From assembly GCA_002422995.1 (NCBI GenBank), contig DIUK01000091.1, positions 7,327 through 36,554 on the forward strand: a stretch of 29,228 nt of DNA. Direction: 5' to 3'. Positions 24,022-29,228 of this stretch are shown piece by piece (the first letter of the stretch is position 1; every line of letters starts with the position of its first letter). The translations under genes and the position numbers were made by a program. Under the pieces are notes generated by a model. The model ran no database searches and was not told where the DNA came from. It was given only the letters and a program-made list of their open reading frames with translations. The DNA is from Rhodocyclaceae bacterium UBA6160. GTDB taxonomy: Bacteria > Pseudomonadota > Gammaproteobacteria > Burkholderiales > Rhodocyclaceae.

Positions 24022-24276
24022 ATGGCTTTATTCCCATTAACGTCAAATTTCCAAGGGGATTTTGTCTTGCAATTATTACCTGTTGATACCGACAACACCA
24101 TGGACGAAGTTGCCGCAGCAGCAGCCCACCATTCAGTTGGACGCCGCGTCGCAGCACGTCCTGGCCATGTGATGCGTGTTCGTCGCCAAGGCACAGAGGA
24201 AGCATTTCCGCGCACGCTCAAAGTCAGCGAATCAGACTTGAAACCGATGGAATGCATTGAAGTGATTTGGGAATAA
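24022..24276 (+). CDS. tmoB: toluene monooxygenase gamma subunit, TmoB type
   Basis: An 84-residue ubiquitin-fold small subunit of the hydroxylase. It starts MALFPLTSNFQGDFVLQLLP and includes VGRRVAARPGHVMRVRR, both typical. It follows the alpha gene by 126 bp; that gap holds no gene, only a ribosome binding site (GAAAGGA). The next gene starts 3 bp after its stop. Confidence 0.92.
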   Translation: MALFPLTSNFQGDFVLQLLPVDTDNTMDEVAAAAAHHSVGRRVAARPGHVMRVRRQGTEEAFPRTLKVSESDLKPMECIEVIWE

Positions 24277-24279
24277 GCC

Positions 24280-24615
24280 ATGGCCTTTGAAAAAGTTTGC
24301 ACGCTAGATGATCTGTGGGAAGGTGAAATGGCCTCATTTGAGGTCAATGGGCACGAAGTCTTGGTATTAAGTATTGAAGGTGGCGACATCATCGCCTATC
24401 AGGGCATTTGCCCGCATCAGGATATTTTGCTGATCGAAGGTCAATTTGATGGCAAAGCCCTTATTTGCCGCGCTCACCAATGGGTTTTTGACGCCAAAAC
24501 CGGGCGTGGCATTAACCCGGATGACAGCCGTTTAGTACCCTACCCCGTGCGTATCGAAGGAGAAGATGTGTTCATTGACACCGAAGGCATTACGCCCGAG
24601 TTTTCGCATATTTGA
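24280..24615 (+). CDS. tmoC: Rieske-type ferredoxin of the toluene monooxygenase, TmoC type
   Basis: A 111-residue soluble Rieske protein. The cluster ligands are Cys44-Pro-His46 and Cys63-Arg-Ala-His66, separated by 16 residues, as in T4moC. It carries electrons from a reductase to the diiron hydroxylase. Phenol hydroxylases lack this part and take electrons directly from their reductase, so sharing one reductase would need it to reduce both this ferredoxin and the other hydroxylase. Confidence 0.94.
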   Translation: MAFEKVCTLDDLWEGEMASFEVNGHEVLVLSIEGGDIIAYQGICPHQDILLIEGQFDGKALICRAHQWVFDAKTGRGINPDDSRLVPYPVRIEGEDVFIDTEGITPEFSHI

Positions 24616-24656
24616 ACCTTCACCATTTTTTAACTGTTCGCTATTGAAAGATAAAA

Positions 24657-24980
24657 ATGACTTCACCATCCATCCCGCCAGCGCATGACGCCGTAATGAA
24701 CAACAAGGTTGGCCCCGTCATGCGTCAGGGCGAGTTAGCACAAGCCGTGTTTGAAGCGGCTGAAGTTGATAACCCGGACAAAATTATCACCATTGAAGAC
24801 AAAGTAGCCTACTTGCGCATTCAAACCGATGACGAAATGATCATTAAGCGCCAAACCATTGAAGAAATGCTGGGACGATCATTCAACATGAACGAAATCG
24901 AACTGGATCTTGCCTCCTTTTCAGGCCGCATTGATACCCAGGTGGACTACATTCGTTTTTATCACGCCAAACATTTATAA
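24657..24980 (+). CDS. tmoD: toluene monooxygenase effector protein, TmoD type
   Basis: A 107-residue cofactor-free effector. NNKVGPVMRQGELAQAVFEAAEVDNP and RQTIEEMLGRSFNMNEIELDLASF are close in pattern to T4moD, split here around the central strands. It binds the hydroxylase and increases coupling of oxygen use to hydroxylation. No convincing ribosome binding site precedes the ATG. The beta-subunit gene begins 21 bp later. Confidence 0.92.
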   Translation: MTSPSIPPAHDAVMNNKVGPVMRQGELAQAVFEAAEVDNPDKIITIEDKVAYLRIQTDDEMIIKRQTIEEMLGRSFNMNEIELDLASFSGRIDTQVDYIRFYHAKHL

Positions 24981-25001
24981 AAATCTGAAGAGGAGACTTT
25001 C

Positions 25002-25988
25002 ATGAGCGAAGCAGACGTTTTAAAGCCACTCAAAACCTGGAGCCATTTAGCTAAACGCCGGCGTAAACCCAGCGAGTACGAAATTGTTTCGGTCAATATT
25101 TTGTACAACACACGCGATGCCAGCGCCCCTTATGATCTGGATCCGAACATACCCATGAATCAGTGGTACAAAAAGTTTCGCGACCAAACCGCACTCAAGC
25201 ATGACGACTGGAACGCCTTTCGTGATCCATATGAATTAGTCTATCGCACCTACAACATGCTGCAAGATGGTCAGGAAACCTATGTGCAAGGTCTCTTTAA
25301 CCAATTCAACGAGCGTGAGCATGACAAAGCCTTGGATCCACAATGGGCAGGCACTCTCGCTCGCCTATATACTCCAGCGCGCTATTTGTTCCATACCCTG
25401 CAAATGGCCTCTGCCTACATTCAGCAAATGTCACCTGCCAGCACCATTACCAATTGCGCTGCATTTCAGTCCGCAGACTCATTGCGCTGGCTCAGTCATA
25501 CGGCTTATCGCACCAAAGAACTCTCGCTCACCTTTACAGATAAAGGCTTTGGTGCAGACGAGCGCAAATACTGGGAAACCGATCCCGCCTGGCAAGGTTT
25601 TCGCGAGCTGATGGAAAAAGTGCTCACCACGTGGGATTGGGCTGAAGCGCTGGTCGCTTTGAATCTGGTAGCCAAGCCAGCAATTGAAGAAACCTTGTTG
25701 CGCAAATTTGGTGATGTCGCACGTCATAACGGCGACACCCTGCTTGGCATGCTCACTGATAATCAGCTCTTGGATGCCACTCGTCACAGAACCTGGGTTA
25801 CAGCACTCGTCAAAATGACGCTGGAAAAACCAGGCAATGCAGAAGTCATCAAAGGATGGATTGCCAAATGGGAGCCACTCGCCGAGAAAGCCACACAAGC
25901 CTTTTGCGCCGCGCTGCCCGATGTACCTGATGCGGCCGCAACCGCCACCCAGGGACGGCATGATTTTCAACGCTCGCTGGGCTTGTAA
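25002..25988 (+). CDS. tmoE: toluene monooxygenase beta subunit, TmoE type
   Basis: A 328-residue beta subunit. KPLKTWSHLAKRRRKPSEYE and IVSVNILYNTR near the start and DWNAFRDPYELVYRTYNMLQDGQE match TmoE/TouE. It has no diiron ligands and packs against the alpha subunit. GAGGAG lies before the ATG. In tmo, tou and tbu operons a reductase gene (F) normally follows; here an alcohol dehydrogenase gene follows instead after 39 bp. Confidence 0.93.
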   Translation: MSEADVLKPLKTWSHLAKRRRKPSEYEIVSVNILYNTRDASAPYDLDPNIPMNQWYKKFRDQTALKHDDWNAFRDPYELVYRTYNMLQDGQETYVQGLFNQFNEREHDKALDPQWAGTLARLYTPARYLFHTLQMASAYIQQMSPASTITNCAAFQSADSLRWLSHTAYRTKELSLTFTDKGFGADERKYWETDPAWQGFRELMEKVLTTWDWAEALVALNLVAKPAIEETLLRKFGDVARHNGDTLLGMLTDNQLLDATRHRTWVTALVKMTLEKPGNAEVIKGWIAKWEPLAEKATQAFCAALPDVPDAAATATQGRHDFQRSLGL

Positions 25989-26027
25989 TCAACGCATTCC
26001 AACCACTTAACTTAACAAGGACAACCC

Positions 26028-27089
26028 ATGAAAGCTGCAGTCTATTTTGGACCCCAGGATATTCGATGCACCCACATCCCGGATTCGATCTTACAAGCGG
26101 ATCATGAAGTCCTTGTTAAGGTCAATGCCACCTCTATTTGTGGTTCAGACTTACATCTGTATCGTGGCGCGTTGGATGGCATCATGGAAAAAGGAAAATC
26201 GCAAACCGGGCACGAGTTGATTGGTGAAGTGCTCGACATAGGCAAAGCCGTTGGCCGTTTCAAAAAGGGTGATCGCATCAGCATGGGCTACTCTGTTTCC
26301 TGTGGCGATTGCTATATGTGCCAGGTCGGCCAAACTGCGCATTGTGAAACAACTCACAAGTCGGTCTATGGTTTTGGTCTGCCATTTGGCAACATCAATG
26401 GCACGCATGCCGAAACGCTGGTGCTGCCTTATGCTGATGGACATGCCATCAAAGTGCCGCGCGAAATTTCCGATAGCGCAGCAATCACGCTGTCGTGCAA
26501 TCTGCCTGCAGCACTCATCGCGAATGAACTGGCCAATATTAAAGCAGGTGAAACCGTCGCTATTATCGGCTGCGGCCCCACCGGCTTGATGGCCATGGAT
26601 ATTGCCCTGCAGCGCGGCCCCGGACGATTATTTGCCATCGATGCCCTGCCACAGCGACTGGCTGTTGCACAGAAAAAAGGCGCCGAAACACTCAACACAG
26701 CACAAGAAGGATGGAAAGAGCACGCACTGCAAGCCACCGGGGGACGCGGGTTCGACAAGATTATTGAAATGGTCGGCTTGCCTGAAACGCTGCAAATGAG
26801 CCTGGATCTTATCCGTCCCGGCGGCACCATTGCGGCGCTCGGCGTGTTTTGTGCGGATACGTTTAACCTGAATCTGGCGGATGTGTTTTTGCGTGACATC
26901 ACGCTCCACATGAACGGTTTTGCCAATGTGCAACCTTATCTCTGGGAAGCTCTGCGGCTGATGGAGCGCGGCATCATTCACCCTGAAGAGTACTTTTCAC
27001 ACAACTTTGCGCTAGAAAATATTGACCAGGCATTTGCCACATTTTTCAATAAAACAGATGGCGCGTTAAAGGTATTAATCAAACCGTAA
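26028..27089 (+). CDS. zinc-dependent alcohol dehydrogenase (medium-chain family)
   Basis: A 353-residue MDR dehydrogenase. Catalytic zinc candidates are Cys38 and His62-Glu63 (ICGSDLHLYRG, TGHELIGEV). The structural zinc lobe is Cys92, Cys95, Cys98, Cys106. The NAD-binding motif is IIGCGPTGLMAMDIAL. The third catalytic ligand region reads LSCNLPAA, with Cys157 where many relatives have an aspartate. It probably oxidises an alcohol or diol made by the monooxygenases, but the substrate is not deducible. AAGGA precedes the ATG, and it follows tmoE closely on the same strand. Confidence 0.9.
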   Translation: MKAAVYFGPQDIRCTHIPDSILQADHEVLVKVNATSICGSDLHLYRGALDGIMEKGKSQTGHELIGEVLDIGKAVGRFKKGDRISMGYSVSCGDCYMCQVGQTAHCETTHKSVYGFGLPFGNINGTHAETLVLPYADGHAIKVPREISDSAAITLSCNLPAALIANELANIKAGETVAIIGCGPTGLMAMDIALQRGPGRLFAIDALPQRLAVAQKKGAETLNTAQEGWKEHALQATGGRGFDKIIEMVGLPETLQMSLDLIRPGGTIAALGVFCADTFNLNLADVFLRDITLHMNGFANVQPYLWEALRLMERGIIHPEEYFSHNFALENIDQAFATFFNKTDGALKVLIKP

Positions 27090-27191
27090 TTTTTTTCTGA
27101 CCACCTGCTTGTGTGTCATGCCATTGCGCACGAACTGCCTCTACGTTTATCATCCACCCACTAAAAACAACATAACGCAGAGGATATCCAC

Positions 27192-27587
27192 ATGCAAAAC
27201 CCGACAGAACAACGCAATACACAGATCGTTCAGCAATTTTGTGCTGACTGGAACAAGCTGTCCAACGACGCCCTGCTCCCCTACTTCACCGACGACGGCA
27301 TCTATCACAACTTGCCCTGGGCACCCTTGCAAGGCCATCAGGCTATTGGTGATTTTCTCGCTCCTCTTTGGCCAGCACTCGATAGTCTGGTTTTTGAAAT
27401 TCTGAACATTGCCGCAAACGGTCACGTAGTCTTTACCGAACGCGTTGATCGCTTCCGCTTCAAAAATGGCGGCAAGCTCGACTTGCCCGTCAGCGGTGTA
27501 TTCGAACTTACCGAAGAAGGCAAGATCGCCCACTGGCGGGAATACTGGGATCTTGCCGACTGGATTCGCCAAGGCGGCCCAACCTGA
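27192..27587 (+). CDS. limonene-1,2-epoxide hydrolase-like (SnoaL fold) protein
   Basis: A 131-residue protein of the cone-shaped LEH/SnoaL fold. Tyr38, Asn40, Arg84 and Asp86 (IYHNLPW, TERVDRF) have the same mutual spacing as the LEH residues Tyr53, Asn55, Arg99 and Asp101. The position matching the catalytic Asp132 is Glu117 (HWREYWDL). LEH enzymes open epoxides by direct water attack. A role in removing epoxides made by the toluene-monooxygenase type enzyme fits its place at the end of the operon, but a non-enzymatic SnoaL-like protein remains possible. AGAGGA precedes the ATG. Confidence 0.7.
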   Translation: MQNPTEQRNTQIVQQFCADWNKLSNDALLPYFTDDGIYHNLPWAPLQGHQAIGDFLAPLWPALDSLVFEILNIAANGHVVFTERVDRFRFKNGGKLDLPVSGVFELTEEGKIAHWREYWDLADWIRQGGPT

Positions 27588-28075
27588 GTGCCCCCGCCCA
27601 AGTGATGCTGAACCGTTAAGGCACTCTTGGGCGTAGCAAAAAGGCTCAAAGGACTCACCATGACCGAGCTCATAACTTACCGTTTGTCCTGCGTCTAGCG
27701 AAAGACTTCATCAGCGCTTTCTGGATTCTTGAGTACTGCTAACTATCCAGCCAATACATTAAAAGTCGGCGCTGGTAAGACGGCGCTAAAGTGCTCTAAC
27801 GCGAGCCTTAAGAAAAACTCGCGTCATTTATCTGGATCAGCATCAAGACAAATAACATTTGCCGCGTTTTTATATCCCCCTTCTTTTTATATTCCTTTGT
27901 CTTTGCAACCCTTGCACTGACTTCTTTTGCTTCTGGCTTTTAGTGACCACGCGTGGCTGGCAGATCTTTAATCTGAGCCCCATCTTTCCATTAGCACTGA
28001 TCACCCTGGCTGTACCCTGGCTAAAAATTGCCAAATCCAAAACATTTCAAGTGGCGGCCTGAACTATTAGCCCTA
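27588..28075. other. gene-poor region with hairpins and a doubtful small membrane ORF
   Basis: An inverted repeat CGCCCAAGTG (27595-27604) with CACTCTTGGGCG (27622-27633) may end the operon, without a T-run. A copy of the dispersed word follows at 27761, then ACGCGAG/CTCGCGT (27799-27805 and 27818-27824). A frame from 27859 to 28062 gives 67 hydrophobic residues ending WLKIAKSKTFQVAA, with no usual ATG or ribosome binding site at its start. It could be the tail of a lost membrane protein. I do not call a gene. Confidence 0.5.
27761..27785 (+). repeat. dispersed 25-bp word, copy 5 (intergenic)
   Basis: AAAAGTCGGCGCTGG then TAAGACGGCG: 24 of 25 bases match. It continues CTAAAG, loosely like the TTAAAAG after copy 2. 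Confidence 0.8.
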
Positions 28076-28104
28076 TTGACTAGTGATCAAACGAACACTA
28101 TTAT
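28076..28104 (+). promoter_or_regulatory. sigma-70 promoter of the LexA-like gene
   Basis: TTGACT (28076-28081) and TATTAT (28099-28104) are 17 bp apart. The -10 lies inside and just after the first operator repeat, so a bound repressor would block RNA polymerase. Confidence 0.7.
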
Positions 28105-28124
28105 AGTATCCATACGAACACTAT
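28091..28124 (+). promoter_or_regulatory. direct-repeat operator of the LexA-like gene
   Basis: ACGAACACTAT occurs at 28091-28101 and again at 28114-28124, 23 bp apart, roughly two helical turns. ACTAT-T-ATAGT at 28097-28107 is also an inverted repeat. The site overlaps the promoter and reaches to 10 bp before the start codon. It is not the CTGT-N8-ACAG box of E. coli LexA. Confidence 0.7.
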
Positions 28125-28134
28125 GGAGCGAATC

Positions 28135-28725
28135 ATGGCTTATCCCGATCGCGATGCTGAATATCTCAATAAACTGCGCGACTACTATGCCGAAGCGCGC
28201 CGAATCCCTTCCCACCAGCGCGTAGCCGAGTTAATCGGCTTTTCCAAAACCGCCGCACAAAAGTTGCTGGAACGCCTATCCAGTGCCGGCTTCATTATCC
28301 GCACACCAGACAACGACGCCTGGATGCCGACCAAGACCTTCTTTCAGCGCTCCCTAGCCACCAGTGCCGTTCGCGCCGGTTCGCCAGAGATGATCGAACC
28401 TATGCAAGGTGAACTGTTCCTGATTGACGACTATCTGGTAAAAAAACCTTCTGCGACTATCATGATCCCTGTCAAGGGCGACTCCATGACAGATGCAGGC
28501 ATCAATGATGGCGACTTGGCCGTGGTTGAACGCGATAAAACGGCTCATCCCGGTGATTTTGTCGTCGCGGTCGTGGATGACGAATTCACCCTCAAAGAAC
28601 TCGCCAAAGAAAAAAACAGCTTTGTATTGAAGCCTCATAACAAAGCATTTTCTATCATCCGCCCCAAAGATGCGCTAGAAATCTACGGCGTAATGGTTGG
28701 CCTTGTGCGACGTTATTTTCGCTGA
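28135..28725 (+). CDS. lexA: LexA-like self-cleaving transcriptional repressor (S24 peptidase family)
   Basis: A 196-residue protein with a helix-turn-helix type N-terminus (IPSHQRVAELIGFSKTAAQKLLERL) and a LexA/UmuD peptidase domain. The cleavage pair is Ala81-Gly82, the nucleophile Ser117 (GDSM) and the base Lys154 (EFTLKELA). It likely represses DNA-damage genes until RecA filaments trigger self-cleavage. The N-terminal half differs from classical LexA, and a classical one may exist elsewhere, so the symbol is tentative. The frame opens at an ATG at 28123 inside the operator; the ATG at 28135 with GGAG at 28125-28128 is the better start. Confidence 0.88.
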   Translation: MAYPDRDAEYLNKLRDYYAEARRIPSHQRVAELIGFSKTAAQKLLERLSSAGFIIRTPDNDAWMPTKTFFQRSLATSAVRAGSPEMIEPMQGELFLIDDYLVKKPSATIMIPVKGDSMTDAGINDGDLAVVERDKTAHPGDFVVAVVDDEFTLKELAKEKNSFVLKPHNKAFSIIRPKDALEIYGVMVGLVRRYFR

Positions 28726-29022
28726 ATTTTCTATAGTCACCGCCCCTTAGCAAGATCAAAAATCTATCGACAGACAGATTCTTATCTTATTTCCCACCAA
28801 GCCATTTCCTTACCCAGCATGCCGGAATCCATGTTGTTACACGCAAATAGCTTCAGTCATTGAGATATTCTGATCTGGGGCTGAACAACATGCGGGGCAG
28901 CAGACTAGCATTGGACCAGCGACTAGCGGTGCACTAGTAGCATAAACGCGGGTTACGTCTGATTGACGATAATAACTTTTTGAGCCCGCTAATATGAGGC
29001 AGTTTGGGCTCATAGAAATGAA
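28726..29022. other. non-coding gap before the tRNA-Pro
   Basis: No gene that I can support. TGAGCCC (28981-28987) and GGGCTCA (29006-29012) form an inverted repeat with an 18-nt loop; on the minus strand A rather than T residues follow it, so it is not a standard terminator for the tRNA. Confidence 0.5.
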
Positions 29023-29053
29023 AAGGGTTTCCGGTGACTAACCGAAAACCCTT
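29023..29053 (-). terminator. terminator of the tRNA-Pro gene
   Basis: AAGGGTTT-C-CGGT pairs with ACCG-A-AAACCCTT around a 5-nt loop. On the minus strand the hairpin is followed by TTCATTTCT. It starts 9 bases beyond the tRNA 3' end. Confidence 0.75.
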
Positions 29054-29061
29054 GGTATTAC

Positions 29062-29138
29062 TGGTCGGGGCGAAAGGATTCGAACCTTCGACCCCTTGCA
29101 CCCCATGCAAGTTCGCTACCAGGCTGCGCCACACACCG
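29062..29138 (-). tRNA. tRNA-Pro (anticodon GGG)
   Basis: A 77-nt cloverleaf with encoded CCA. The anticodon stem CTTGC/GCAAG encloses ATGGGGT, giving anticodon GGG for CCC/CCU. The T arm GAAGG/CCTTT has loop TTCGAAT. Two irregularities are visible: position 4 U faces C69 in the acceptor stem, and G10 faces A25 in the D stem. It may still work, but the gene looks slightly degenerate. Confidence 0.88.
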
Positions 29139-29164
29139 ATCCCTTTCATTGTAACCGCAGAAGA

Positions 29165-29228
29165 TCAAATCTGGTCCGCCAACGACAAGAAGTTGCGAAT
29201 TTCAATCAGTTCGTGCCGTACGAACTGC
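29165..29228 (-). CDS. C-terminal end of a minus-strand gene (partial)
   Basis: From the window edge the minus strand reads QFVRHELIEIRNFLSLADQI and then TGA at 29167-29165. It has normal protein composition and ends shortly before a tRNA gene, as a real gene end might. The other minus frame beside it stops early. The family is not recognisable from 20 residues. Confidence 0.45.
   Translation of the reverse strand, partial: QFVRHELIEIRNFLSLADQI

Noticed and set aside
25479..25970. 163-codon minus-strand frame antisense to the tmoE-type gene
   Set aside because: It is a shadow of a well-recognised beta subunit and has no recognisable feature.
28981..29012. TGAGCCC/GGGCTCA hairpin as a terminator
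   Set aside because: There is no T-run on the strand that would need it, and a better terminator lies next to the tRNA at 29023-29053.

Overview
The window looks like a piece of a betaproteobacterial chromosome of moderate GC. The evidence is gene order: petA-petB-petC-sspA-sspB in one minus-strand run, and 4.5S RNA-dnaX-ybaB-recR in another, both common in Betaproteobacteria. I cannot fix the genus from sequence alone. No database search was possible, so every name rests on motifs I recognise in the translations.

Layout. Positions 1-4231 hold a tRNA-Arg(CCT) and, on the minus strand, sspB, sspA and the three-subunit cytochrome bc1 operon. Positions 4381-7479 hold recR, ybaB, dnaX and the SRP 4.5S RNA, also minus. 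Positions 7720-12044 are a plus-strand molybdenum hydroxylase cassette: 2Fe-2S subunit, exported Mo-binding subunit, XdhC and a MobA/MocA-like nucleotidyltransferase. A 79-codon outer-membrane-protein remnant follows directly. Positions 12458-15358 hold a beta-class glutathione S-transferase, an SRPBCC protein and an HpaB-type flavin monooxygenase.

The centre of interest is 15484-27587. A divergent sigma-54 activator of the DmpR/XylR type faces a regulatory region with a clear -24/-12 promoter and several inverted repeats. From this promoter run a complete phenol-hydroxylase-type diiron monooxygenase (K, L, M, N, O, P) and, only 58 bp later, a toluene-monooxygenase-type diiron enzyme (A, B, C, D, E) with no reductase gene of its own. 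A zinc alcohol dehydrogenase and a small limonene-epoxide-hydrolase-like protein follow. The likely logic is successive hydroxylation of an aromatic ring (arene to phenol to catechol), with the two oxygenases perhaps sharing the DmpP-type reductase. The alcohol dehydrogenase and epoxide-hydrolase-like protein hint at epoxide or alkene side substrates. No ring-cleavage genes lie in the window.

The end (28135-29228) has a LexA-like self-cleaving repressor with its own direct-repeat operator, a slightly irregular tRNA-Pro(GGG), and the tail of a minus-strand gene.

Across the window a 25-bp word occurs five times, always in the same orientation, in genes and between genes. One copy forms one arm of a perfect terminator hairpin. 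This resembles how DNA uptake sequences are used in Neisseriaceae and is the least explained signal here.
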